The notes beneath the pieces were generated by a model. That model was not told where the DNA came from, did no database searches, and saw only the letters and a list, made by a program, of their open reading frames with translations. From Cohnella abietis (GTDB lineage: Bacteria; Bacillota; Bacilli; Paenibacillales; Paenibacillaceae), in the NCBI RefSeq assembly GCF_004295585.1, contig NZ_AP019400.1:5921501-5985500 (forward strand): DNA of 64,000 nucleotides. The letters are read 5' to 3'. Made by a program: the position numbers and the translations under genes. Shown piece after piece: positions 36,401 to 44,059 of the stretch (positions within the stretch are counted from its first letter, which is position 1; the number at the start of each line of letters is the position of its first letter).

Positions 36401-37976
36401 TAAACGCAGCTGTCAATGTAACTGTATGATCATCATCTGTTGCTCTAGTCACCTTGCCTGTGCTCGTATCAATCAGTCCGACACCGCCGGATACACTCCA
36501 CGTAATCGTTGAACCAGCGGCTCCAGCGGTGGGAAGAGTAAGATCACCTGTCACCTCATCTTCAATGCTGTTCGTGCCCTTGATACTGTCCCACGTTAAG
36601 TCCCTATGGTCAAAGAAGATTGACTCATTAGCTGAATAAGCCTGCCATACGAGTGAGGGATAAGCATAGCCCTCGGCAATTCTCCAAATCGTACTGAAAT
36701 TCCATCCTGTGAAGGTCGTTTGCTGCTTCAGCTTCTCAACGCTTTTGAACACTTCTCCAGGGGAAGAGGCAGCACCCGCATTATTAAAATAACTGTTGGT
36801 AACAGAACCGCTACCTTGCTTAAATCCAACCAGACCGCCAGTTGCATCTTTTCCACCGCTTGTACTTCCTGTGCTGTAGCTGTAGCTGACGTCTCCTCCA
36901 CCATTCATGCCAACCAGACCGCCAACAAATACAGCCCCGTAGCCGACTACATTTCCACTACTGAAGCTGTTGTCGATAATGCCATTTGACTTGAAGCCAA
37001 CCAATCCGCCTGCCATTCCTTCTGAACCGGAGTCTACATTGCCCGTGCTGTAGCTTCGGCTTATATTGCCCGTGTTCCTGCCGGCAAGACCACCAACAAC
37101 TGCAGATGCTTTACCGCTTGCATTGCCGGTGCTGTAGCTGTCATTAATGGTTCCACTTGATAAATAATTGTTACCGACCAAACCGCCCACTGAAGATGCG
37201 TCTCCTCCAGTTACCATACCGCTGCTATTACTAGTGGTAATAGTTCCTGCATTCATCCCAACCAAGCCGCCTAAATAGGCCATTTGACTATTAGAAGAAT
37301 TGATAGAGCCACTGCCGCTGCTTCCGATTATCGTTCCTGAGGTAGCATTCGTACCGACCAAATTTCCCGCGTTGAAATTCTCACTGCTGCTCGTAATCGT
37401 GCTATTGCTCTTGCTATTGCTGATACTTCCTGCGTTGTAGCCTGCCAGACCACCTACATTGTTGGGATCTGTGAAGCTGATAAACCCGTTGCTACTGCTA
37501 TTTCTGACGGTTGCACCTGCATTGATGAGACCAACTAGTCCGCCTACAAAAGCGTTATCTCCTGTAGCGATAATAGAGTAGTTTTCCAGTCTCATATTTT
37601 CCAGGACAGCACCGTTCAATAAACTTGAAAATAACCCTACGTATCCATCGGAAGAATTAATTCTCAGATCTTCAATTGTAAAGCCGCCGCCGTCATAGAT
37701 ACCGCCAAAGCTGCCGATAGGTGTCCAATCGCCCGTCAGACTAAAATTAGCAACCTGCTGAAAGTACACTCCCGGTCCGGGTATCGTAACATTTCTCAAG
37801 TTTTCGACAGTTGCTATCTTATAAGGGTTTTCTAGAGTACCTTCCCCACCCGAAAAATGAATCGTATCCTCCTCTGCATATACCGATTTAGGCGTTCCTA
37901 TCGTCAGGAACAAGCTCGCTATGATACTGACCACTATGAGCATAACGGTCATCTTGTTTAATCCTTTTCTGTACAT
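33483..37976 (-). CDS. Giant SLH-anchored surface protein with GLUG and cadherin-like repeats
   Basis: A 1497-residue secreted protein. A signal peptide (residues 1-34, ending VYA|EED) is followed by about nine GLUG-type repeats to about residue 430 (units such as GGLVGMNAGTITTSNSSG). An atrophied bacterial Ig-like domain lies at about 455-540. Six tandem repeats of about 91 residues span about 545-1095 (core TIFEDADSNTLSYKVSV, LVFTANDG). A beta-rich domain of about 180 residues and three SLH domains (about 1318-1497) complete it. SLH domains bind secondary cell-wall polymer, so the protein is displayed on the surface. AAGGAGG precedes the ATG. Confidence 0.88.
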   Translation of the reverse strand: MYRKGLNKMTVMLIVVSIIASLFLTIGTPKSVYAEEDTIHFSGGEGTLENPYKIATVENLRNVTIPGPGVYFQQVANFSLTGDWTPIGSFGGIYDGGGFTIEDLRINSSDGYVGLFSSLLNGAVLENMRLENYSIIATGDNAFVGGLVGLINAGATVRNSSSNGFISFTDPNNVGGLAGYNAGSISNSKSNSTITSSSENFNAGNLVGTNATSGTIIGSSGSGSINSSNSQMAYLGGLVGMNAGTITTSNSSGMVTGGDASSVGGLVGNNYLSSGTINDSYSTGNASGKASAVVGGLAGRNTGNISRSYSTGNVDSGSEGMAGGLVGFKSNGIIDNSFSSGNVVGYGAVFVGGLVGMNGGGDVSYSYSTGSTSGGKDATGGLVGFKQGSGSVTNSYFNNAGAASSPGEVFKSVEKLKQQTTFTGWNFSTIWRIAEGYAYPSLVWQAYSANESIFFDHRDLTWDSIKGTNSIEDEVTGDLTLPTAGAAGSTITWSVSGGVGLIDTSTGKVTRATDDDHTVTLTAAFSRSGGQTLTKDFTLIILEAPNNKPTRISTVNGTANATVSVNTAYTLNLSEIFEDVDGDPLSYKVSVNGAPTIAAAMNYTYTPISAGLVTLVFLASDEESDSDDTYTVSLTVNTVPARKLNIAATTNETVTVNTPYTLNLATIFEDADSNALSYKVSVNGALTIAAAESYTFTANTAGLVTLVFTANDGLIDSTETYTVKLTVNTVPVRNPNVGATTNVTVTVDTPYTLDLATIFEDADSNTLTYKVSVNGAAEVTANADYSYTPTAAGLVTLVFTANDGNIDSVETYKVNLIANTVPVRKPNIGATTNARVTVNTPYTVDLSTIFEDADSNTLSYKVSIDGEAATTTAAAYTYTPTTIDPATLVFTANDGIIDSTDTYTVKLSVNSLPVRKSNVGATVNASVPVNTLYTIDLTTIFEDGDGDLLSYKVAVDGAPAIAANETYTYTPTTTNTVALVFTANDTMVDSTETYTVYLTGNRVPVRKSDVEATIRENVRVNANYVLDLSTIFEDADGDTLTYEVSVNDEAAVPASTAYTYKPTSAGTVTLVFTANDGKIVSTDTYTVTLVASISETSGAGGGGAPAVTPDYHVTISGTQSKLPVKIDAATGRASIAIGALAEKLFAIGESTEIIVPSIPNINSFTLEVPAETLSSSQGAGELIFTTPKGSIAIPANMLEGVVETKGKMARITIGVGDKTGLSVETKAAVGNRPLVEVTLALDGVQTPWNNPLAAVRITIPYVPTAEELENPEHIVILYIDGNGKVIAVPSGRYDAKSGTVTFATNHFSDYAVAYVNKTFSDLSSVEWARHSIEVMASKGIINGTAAGAYSPVARITRADYLVLLVKTLGLTAKFEGNFADVEPNAYYYEALGVAKQLGLATGTGKDEFHPSENISRQDMMVLTARALEKAKQLKASGDPAILASFSDKGDIAVYAKASLALLAKEGLISGSGNKLNPQAPTTRAEAAIFLYRIYNQY
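34700..36345 (-). repeat. Six tandem coding repeats of about 273 bp
   Basis: The region encodes six successive domains of about 91 residues with strong mutual similarity (VPVRKPN.GAT, then TVDTPYTLDLATIFEDAD). The middle copies are the most alike, as expected after recent unequal exchange. The borders are approximate. Confidence 0.7.
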
Positions 37977-38067
37977 TACATTGCCTCCTTATGAGCTAAT
38001 TCCCTCTATTAAATTGACTATAGCAAAGCCCAATAAAAGAATAATAAAAGAATTTAGCAAAAAATAG

Positions 38068-38100
38068 CGAAAAACCGCATAGCACCAAGGCTTAGCGGTT
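38068..38100 (-). terminator. Terminator of the glycosidase-ASRT-deacetylase-M24 operon
   Basis: On the minus strand AACCGCTAAGC pairs with GCTATGCGGTT around TTGG and nearby bases, followed by TTTTTCG. It lies 50 bases after the M24 stop codon. Confidence 0.65.
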
Positions 38101-38149
38101 CATCACTTCTATCGTTTTTATTTTCTTACTCTTCTCGGTACGACCTAGA

Positions 38150-39322
38150 TTAGAACTCCAGCTCGTGAATTGTGCCGATCGGGTTGCACAGAAGCTCGCA
38201 GCCATCCGGACGGATGACGGCACCCTTCTCCCACCGAATTCCGAACGTGTCGGTTGTGACGAACGTGTCGATCTGGAATGTCATGTTCGGCACCAGCAAA
38301 TAGTTCGACGATGTTTCCATCCATGGCGCTTCCACTTCGATCATCCCCGTTCCGTGGCAAGGTCCATAAAGGTAGTTTTTCTCGTAGCCGTTGTCTTTAT
38401 AGAATTGAAGGAATCCTTTCGCTACATCACTTGCAAGAATGCCTGCCTTCAAGTTCTCCTGCGTCCATTCGTGCGCTTTCAGGCCGAACTCAATGACCGC
38501 GCGGCGCTCAGGCGTCAGCTTGCCGAGGCTGATTGGCATGCCGATGCTCGGCGAGTAACCGTCCACTTTAGCCGACAGGTTCAACTGAACGATGTCCCCT
38601 TTGTTGATGACACGGTGCGAGGAACGAGAGATTGCATGACGGGTCGATTTCTCGCTGAAAATATACATCGGAAGCCCTTCATATTCCGCGCCGTTCTCGT
38701 AAATGACGCGCTGAGCGACACCGACCATTTGCGTTTCCGTCACACCTGGACGGATCGTACGGATCACTTCCTGTGTCGCCAGTTCAGTAATGCGGAACCC
38801 TTCGCGCATACAAGCCAATTCGTTCTCGGACTTAATACGACGCAGCGAAACCATGATCTCATCCGCGCTGGAAATTTCCGCGTCTGGGAAGTTACTCTTC
38901 AGTCCTTCCATCATGACCACGCTCGTGTCGAGCAAGCTGGCAACGCCGATCTTCAGCTTCGAGCCCGTAATACCCAACGCTTTAAACACGTCACGATAGG
39001 AGTCCGGTCTCAGTTCAGGATAGCTCGGATTTGCAGATTCGCGGTATTCCATCAGCGTGAATAGCTTGTCTATTTTACCAAAATCACTCGCGTAGATCGT
39101 GCTCTCCGGTCCAACGAGAAGCGCTGCATCCCCCGTCGCCGTAATCGCCACACCAGCCCGCTCAAACAATGGCCAGAATCCGCTAAAGTACCGCACGTTC
39201 GCATAATCCGCTTCATTAGAGTTGACGATCATGACGTCCAGCCCTTGTTGTGCGACGAGTGCGGCCGCCCTTTGGATTCTTTCCTTATACTCGTGATCCG
39301 GAATTTTCACATGATTTGTCAT
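38150..39322 (-). CDS. M24-fold (creatinase/Xaa-Pro peptidase-like) protein with degenerate metal site
   Basis: A 390-residue protein with the two-domain layout of M24 enzymes: a creatinase-type N-domain of about 150 residues and a pita-bread catalytic domain. In the catalytic domain the usual first metal aspartate is asparagine (IVQLNLS), the second is lost (GYSPSIGMP), the histidine is kept (GPCHGTG), the first glutamate is aspartate (FQIDTF) and the last glutamate is kept (RWEKGAVI). A dinuclear aminopeptidase site is therefore unlikely. A creatinase-like metal-free hydrolase or a binding role fits better. It is the last gene of a four-gene operon starting at 42883. Confidence 0.8.
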   Translation of the reverse strand: MTNHVKIPDHEYKERIQRAAALVAQQGLDVMIVNSNEADYANVRYFSGFWPLFERAGVAITATGDAALLVGPESTIYASDFGKIDKLFTLMEYRESANPSYPELRPDSYRDVFKALGITGSKLKIGVASLLDTSVVMMEGLKSNFPDAEISSADEIMVSLRRIKSENELACMREGFRITELATQEVIRTIRPGVTETQMVGVAQRVIYENGAEYEGLPMYIFSEKSTRHAISRSSHRVINKGDIVQLNLSAKVDGYSPSIGMPISLGKLTPERRAVIEFGLKAHEWTQENLKAGILASDVAKGFLQFYKDNGYEKNYLYGPCHGTGMIEVEAPWMETSSNYLLVPNMTFQIDTFVTTDTFGIRWEKGAVIRPDGCELLCNPIGTIHELEF

Positions 39323-39371
39323 TTACGTTTATCCCCTTATCGTCTCATTTGGAACACCTTGGCTCCGTTCA

Positions 39372-40280
39372 TTACCTAATGCTATTTTTACTCCACAATC
39401 CCGCGAACTCATCCGCCCGGTGGAAGGTCGAGCCTATATCTTTTAATCTATCAATCAGAATCGCGAATTCATTCATCGCCTTCTCCCCGCAGCCCAGCGT
39501 CAAGAAGCGGTCAGGCGTCACCTTTGCTTCGCCGTAATGGTAGCTCTCCTGAATCGGAATGAACTCCCATGGATGGAAGTAGAAGCATAGCACGACAGGC
39601 AAATTCCGATCCTGTAGAAATTTCACGAACCCGTCGATGCGCTTCATTAGCTCGTCAGCGCTTTTCGTGCGGAACAACGGCCATTGATCACGGTCACGCT
39701 CAAGTCCCGGATCGTTGCTCTGCATGACCATGTCTGCGAAGTTCGGAATCTCGACGATGTTCATGTCGCCTTCCTTCGTCCAATCGTTCTTGTGCGGATG
39801 GTAAGGAACGAATCTTTCCCGGTAAAAATACATCGGATAGGAAGCATCGGAGACGTAATTAAGCTTCTCCAACGAATTCAGTAATGCAGTTGACCCCCAC
39901 AGGCGGGGTGCTCGGAACGATACCGGCTGATGACCGAGCACCTGCTGCACCCATTCCGTCGCTTTCTCGATGCGAAACGGAACTTCCTCCGGCAATAGCG
40001 GTACGACTCCCGGAATCGGGAACAGCTCATCGCCTACCGTCTCATGGAACAGAGAGTGGCAGCCGACCTCATTACCGCTTTGCTTGACGAGTTCGACACT
40101 CTCGGGATTTCGGCGCGCCGCATCCCCCGTATAATAGAACGTACCTTTGATGCCTTTCTTGTCGAACAATTCGACGAGAGGCGCGGTCGCATTTTTGACT
40201 CCGTCATAATAAGGTGTAAAACTGCCCACATCCGTTTCCATATCAAACCCGAAAACGACATGAATATTATTTTTCATCAT
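39372..40280 (-). CDS. Polysaccharide deacetylase family protein
   Basis: A 302-residue cytoplasmic NodB-fold enzyme of the longer type. Motif 1 is changed to FGFDMETDVG, with a zinc-binding aspartate retained. KGTFYYTGDAARRNP is typical of the fold, and motif 2 is GCHSLFHETVGD with two histidines. A late histidine lies in CFYFHPWEF. Such proteins occur with glycosidases and may deacetylate sugars released from imported glycans. It lies about 50 bases from each operon neighbour. GGGG lies just upstream of the ATG pair. Confidence 0.82.
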   Translation of the reverse strand: MMKNNIHVVFGFDMETDVGSFTPYYDGVKNATAPLVELFDKKGIKGTFYYTGDAARRNPESVELVKQSGNEVGCHSLFHETVGDELFPIPGVVPLLPEEVPFRIEKATEWVQQVLGHQPVSFRAPRLWGSTALLNSLEKLNYVSDASYPMYFYRERFVPYHPHKNDWTKEGDMNIVEIPNFADMVMQSNDPGLERDRDQWPLFRTKSADELMKRIDGFVKFLQDRNLPVVLCFYFHPWEFIPIQESYHYGEAKVTPDRFLTLGCGEKAMNEFAILIDRLKDIGSTFHRADEFAGLWSKNSIR

Positions 40281-40327
40281 TTCCCCAACTCTTCTCTGTA
40301 TTGGTTTGGAAGCACCTATGCGTTCCT

Positions 40328-40699
40328 TTATTCACTGAAGCCCATCGTCGTATAGAAAGCCATGTTATCCTGTCTTGTATCAAGCCGCCCATATTGCACG
40401 ACCACTGGAGTATCGCTGACGACTTTAAGCGCATACTGTTCCTCTCGCGGAATAACGTATCCGTTGAGATCATCCGGGTTGTCGAGACGCAGACAGCGAA
40501 CTCTTTCGCCTCCAACTTTTACTTCGATAGAGTCAACTGGATCGCGATCCGTAAAATAGAGCGTCAAACTCACCTTCGCTTCGTCATTTCCCAGATTAAG
40601 CACAATAACCGATTCATGTCCCTTCAGTAGAGAATCTCCTGCCGGCGGCATTTCGCAATCGGGAAATATCCATAGAGTATTGCCTTGACCCTTGCCCAT
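40328..40699 (-). CDS. ASRT (sensory rhodopsin transducer-like) domain protein
   Basis: About 123 residues. The opening NTLWIFPDCEMPPAG, the central LNLGNDEAKVSLTLYF and the ending VVVQYGRLDTRQ match the Anabaena sensory rhodopsin transducer family, a small beta-sandwich domain. Family analyses have suggested that most members bind small molecules, probably sugars, and are not tied to rhodopsins. No rhodopsin gene is present and the operon is about carbohydrate use, which agrees. ATG 40699 follows GGGG at about nine bases; the ATG at 40723 is less well placed. Confidence 0.8.
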   Translation of the reverse strand: MGKGQGNTLWIFPDCEMPPAGDSLLKGHESVIVLNLGNDEAKVSLTLYFTDRDPVDSIEVKVGGERVRCLRLDNPDDLNGYVIPREEQYALKVVSDTPVVVQYGRLDTRQDNMAFYTTMGFSE

Positions 40700-40756
40700 T
40701 TCCTCATCCCCTTCATTAGTCATTCGATTCCGTCATACCTCTCGACGGAACGATTA

Positions 40757-42883
40757 TCATTTGCTATCCGTCAGCGCAAGAGACTTGCGAGATTGCGGAA
40801 ACTCGACATCCAGCACGCTCCGCACCTGATTGATTTTCCACCTCAGATGGTCCGCATCGGTCATGTAATCCATGCTCGGCTCCCACCCAAGCCTTGAATC
40901 GGCTTCCACAAGCGGAATCGTCGCTTCCGCGTTAGCGATCTCGCGCCCGGCCAGCTCTTCGAGCAGATCGAGCACTAAAGCTGCTTCACCCGGGTCCCTT
41001 TCATTCAGGAACTGCCGCTTCAGCTTCCACCATTCCTTCACATGAATCGTCGTCCGCACGGAATGAGCGATAAACCGACCCAAGCCGAGCATCCGCTCCC
41101 CATCAGTCCTTTTTCTTTCCGTCGTCACTTTAAGCGCCTTCTCTAGCCGTTCGTTGCCTATATTCATCCTTTCCAGCATGCGCTCGAGGCTCCGAATTTC
41201 CACGTCAATGCGGGAAGCGCCCAGCGATTGTCTCGGATCTTCCAGCGGTTCATAGTTCGTCACCACAATTTCATTGCCGAACATCGCATGTTTAGCGGCT
41301 GGCATTTGCACGTGCTTGCGGAAAATCAACGGATATGACGGTCCGACGCGAAACGGTCCGTACTGGTCCTCGTTCGTCGGAATGTAGTGCCGGATCGCTT
41401 CACTCCACTCTTGCCAGGCTTCCAGAACGAGTGGCGTGGCCGCTTCTCCGAAGTCCCGCTTCGCCAGCAGATTTAACGTCTCTTCGTAGGAACGGCTCCC
41501 ACTCCAATAAGCCCTCTTGGCCAGCTCACTCACGAACGACGGCCACCAGCCGTAATGATGGGATTCCATGAGGCCACTTAATCCCCAATCCTCACGGCAC
41601 TTCAGCAGTGCTTCGTGCCTGCTGTTCCACTGCTCAGGAAACGGCTCGTAAGGAACAACGCCGACGTCCCAGCTCATCCCGCCCGTGTTACTCATCGTAT
41701 ATAGTCGAAGTCCGCGCTCACGGGCAACTTCGGCCTCGCTTCGGAAATACTCACCCGGCCCGACGTTCGACAGCGTATAATCCACGCATACATGGGTGAC
41801 GTCCTCATTCTTAATCTGCTCGAACATCTCGAATGTAACGAGCAACGTGATGTCATCAGGGATGGCACGCACAAGCTTCAAGCGATCTTCCTTGGGTGTG
41901 TACCCCCAATTGTAGGTCCAGAAAACGATGTCAGCTTCTGGGCTGTGGGTGCGTATCGTGTCCGACAGTATAGTCAGCCATTGAGGAAAATCAACGCATG
42001 GCCACCACCCAGGACTCGGCTTCGTCTGCGGCTGATCCTTCGGCCATTCAAGACGAAGCTTGCCGGTCGTATTCGGGTCCTTACTCGGAAATTCGCAGGA
42101 TTCCCCGACTAGAATGACGCCCTTGAATCGCGGACAAGCCTGAAAAACCCTACCATACGTGCTCTCGTAATATGCCCTAGCATCCGGATCATCGGGATGC
42201 ACACGACTGGTTAAGTAGCTGTATACGTACACGTCCAGTCCATACAGAGCTGCCCGATCGACCAAGTAGTTAAAATCCTGATAGCCTTCAGGCGTATCGT
42301 CGACGTCTTTCACGAACACCATCACGGCATCGAGGCCCGCGTGGGCCATTGCATTTAGGTGCGCATCGGGATAACGATCGAGCCCCCAGCCGGAATGGGC
42401 CATGCGCGGCGAGAACAACGGCTCTCGCTCAACTTCTCCCAGCTTCCATACCGGGGCCTCTCTCAAATTCATTTCGTCTTCGAGATAATAGCTTCCCTGG
42501 GCGGCACCGCGTTCGTCGTATCCACACACAACGATGCGTTCTGCTTCGGCGACGACGCGATAGCTTCGAGCTTTCGCCAGAGCCCCGGCCTGCGTGGGCA
42601 GCTGCTCCTTGGTGGCTAACACGATGACGCGCGTCCCCGATGAAGCCGACTCCTGAACATTTTTTGTAAAGATCAGCCTTACGGATATGTTCATGCTAAC
42701 GAGCAAATAATCTTGCAGATCCTTAGCCGTATGGATAAGTTGCGGTCCCGCCGTATCGGCGACGACGATACTCCAGTCTTCCGTGACTTCCAGTTCGCCG
42801 CTTGCGGCGTGAATGCTAGGTTCCCGCCGGTTAGGCTTGTGCACTTCTTCCAGCCTTCTGCGGAATTCGTACTTGCGTTCCAT
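40757..42883 (-). CDS. Glycoside hydrolase-like protein with GH20/GH67-type N-terminal domain
   Basis: A 708-residue cytoplasmic protein. Residues of about 25-150 resemble the alpha/beta domain that precedes the catalytic barrel in GH20 and GH67 enzymes (LIHTAKDLQDYLLVSMNISV, then the YDERGAAQGSYYLEDE stretch). A TIM-barrel-like region follows (FKGVILVGESCEFPSKDP and VFWTYNWGYTPKED). The C-terminal 200 residues are helical. I cannot fix the family or the catalytic pair. It is the first gene of the operon behind the shared element at 43052-43134. GGAGG lies eleven bases before the ATG. There is no signal peptide, so it acts on imported oligosaccharides. Confidence 0.7.
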   Translation of the reverse strand: MERKYEFRRRLEEVHKPNRREPSIHAASGELEVTEDWSIVVADTAGPQLIHTAKDLQDYLLVSMNISVRLIFTKNVQESASSGTRVIVLATKEQLPTQAGALAKARSYRVVAEAERIVVCGYDERGAAQGSYYLEDEMNLREAPVWKLGEVEREPLFSPRMAHSGWGLDRYPDAHLNAMAHAGLDAVMVFVKDVDDTPEGYQDFNYLVDRAALYGLDVYVYSYLTSRVHPDDPDARAYYESTYGRVFQACPRFKGVILVGESCEFPSKDPNTTGKLRLEWPKDQPQTKPSPGWWPCVDFPQWLTILSDTIRTHSPEADIVFWTYNWGYTPKEDRLKLVRAIPDDITLLVTFEMFEQIKNEDVTHVCVDYTLSNVGPGEYFRSEAEVARERGLRLYTMSNTGGMSWDVGVVPYEPFPEQWNSRHEALLKCREDWGLSGLMESHHYGWWPSFVSELAKRAYWSGSRSYEETLNLLAKRDFGEAATPLVLEAWQEWSEAIRHYIPTNEDQYGPFRVGPSYPLIFRKHVQMPAAKHAMFGNEIVVTNYEPLEDPRQSLGASRIDVEIRSLERMLERMNIGNERLEKALKVTTERKRTDGERMLGLGRFIAHSVRTTIHVKEWWKLKRQFLNERDPGEAALVLDLLEELAGREIANAEATIPLVEADSRLGWEPSMDYMTDADHLRWKINQVRSVLDVEFPQSRKSLALTDSK

Positions 42884-43051
42884 CTGACTTGTGCCTCCTT
42901 CTGTGACTGTCGGCTTCCCGCCGCACTCCTAAGTTACCGATTTCTCCCTGTACCGTATATAGACCATTTGGATTCTCGTAGACCAAAAGAGCAATAAGAA
43001 CCCGTTTGACACGATAGACAAAAAGTCACCAATAGACGATTTTCCAATTCG

Positions 43052-43134
43052 GAACTGCTTTAACTATAGTCCCAATACAGGAGCCACAGAATGGAAAGAA
43101 GTAAGGCCAATCAGGAAAATGCTCAGATGATCGC
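43052..43134 (-). promoter_or_regulatory. Shared activator/promoter element, copy A
   Basis: On the minus strand CTGA at 43126, ATTTTCC, CTTAC and CCATTC lead to ACTATAGT ending at 43063, 64 bases in all. Blocks and spacing are the same as in copies B and C. Together with flanking bases, the 83-nt segment matches copy B without gaps at about 80% by hand alignment. TATAGT is a likely -10, and the -35 position is poor, so an activator probably binds upstream. It lies about 180 bases before the glycosidase ATG and overlaps the end of the AraC gene. Confidence 0.75.
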
Positions 43135-43965
43135 TACCGGCTTGCCGCCCTTCCTATTGCGGTATTCTGTCGGAGACATGCCGGAATGATGCTTAAAAAA
43201 TTTCGCGAAATAATCGACTTCAATCCCGACCCTCTCGGCAACTTCATGAACACCGATCCCTGTCGAAGCGAGATATACGCTAGCCTGCTCGAGTCTCAAT
43301 TTCGTAATGTATTGCATAGGCGGACAGCCAATCATCGTTTTGAACACGTGAATGAAATAATGGGGGTGATAATGAATGAGTCTCGCTAGCTTCTCCACCG
43401 ACAGCTTCTCAGACAGATGGCTTTCGATATAACGCAGCACGACATTTACTGCATCTAATGCGGAATATCCGGAGCCGGCAACCTCGCGAATAGGGCTGTT
43501 CTCAATGAAATAACAAAGCAGCTGAAGAAGAACAGACTTGCCCCGTAAGGCCGAAGTAACGTTCTTCTCCTTCGAATAGTGAAGAAGCTGCCGAAACAAC
43601 TCTTCAATCGCTGGCCGATCACCCGCTTCGATTACGGGAGACAGCCTCAATAAGTCGAATAGCCGAATCTCTCCGAGCGAAGCGGTGAAATGACAGTAAT
43701 ATTTAGCCAAGCTTTCGTCGATTGACGATGTCGAGAGGCCCGTCCCTTCCGGCAGCAACACCAGTTGCCCGGCCGAGGGTCTAATTTCCTCGTCCCCGAT
43801 CCGAATTCGGCAGCTACCTTCGGTTATGTAGTAGAGAAGATTGTACTCATAATTTTTGTTCGAATACGTCCACTTTGTGCCAACTTGCTCATAAGAAACT
43901 GTAAAAATGGATGTTTGAACATTGGCCAGATAGTCGCCAATATCAGCTCTCCCGTGCGCCATCAT
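43123..43965 (-). CDS. AraC family regulator with cupin-type sugar-sensing domain
   Basis: About 280 residues. The N-terminal half is an AraC-type cupin (LLYYITEGSCRIRIGDEEIR, then SAGQLVLLPEG). The C-terminal 100 residues hold two helix-turn-helix units (KLSVEKLARLIHYHPHYFIH and VHEVAERVGIEVDYFAKFFK). Family knowledge suggests direct activation by a bound sugar. I choose ATG 43965 (or 43962) because a G-rich ribosome binding site precedes it; the ATG at 43983 has none. Its stop codon lies inside element copy A, so it is the best local candidate for the regulator of the three-promoter regulon. A strong terminator separates it from the upstream gene. Confidence 0.88.
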   Translation of the reverse strand: MMAHGRADIGDYLANVQTSIFTVSYEQVGTKWTYSNKNYEYNLLYYITEGSCRIRIGDEEIRPSAGQLVLLPEGTGLSTSSIDESLAKYYCHFTASLGEIRLFDLLRLSPVIEAGDRPAIEELFRQLLHYSKEKNVTSALRGKSVLLQLLCYFIENSPIREVAGSGYSALDAVNVVLRYIESHLSEKLSVEKLARLIHYHPHYFIHVFKTMIGCPPMQYITKLRLEQASVYLASTGIGVHEVAERVGIEVDYFAKFFKHHSGMSPTEYRNRKGGKPVAII

Positions 43966-44014
43966 GCATCCCCCCCATTTCAAGAAGACCTATACTTTCC
44001 GATTGTTCAACAAA

Positions 44015-44054
44015 AGCTTAGACCGATTGGCGATAATGCCAATCAGGCTAAGCT
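44015..44054 (-). terminator. Strong terminator after the 651-residue glycosidase-like gene
   Basis: On the minus strand AGCTTAGCCTGATTGGC pairs with GCCAATCGGTCTAAGCT, with one mismatch and one wobble, around ATTATC. TTTTGTTG follows. It starts six bases after the stop codon. Confidence 0.75.
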
Positions 44055-44059
44055 CTCAT

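Noticed and set aside
38165..39064. 299-codon open frame on the plus strand inside the M24 gene
   Set aside because: It is antisense to a well-supported protein, has no ribosome binding site and no family features.
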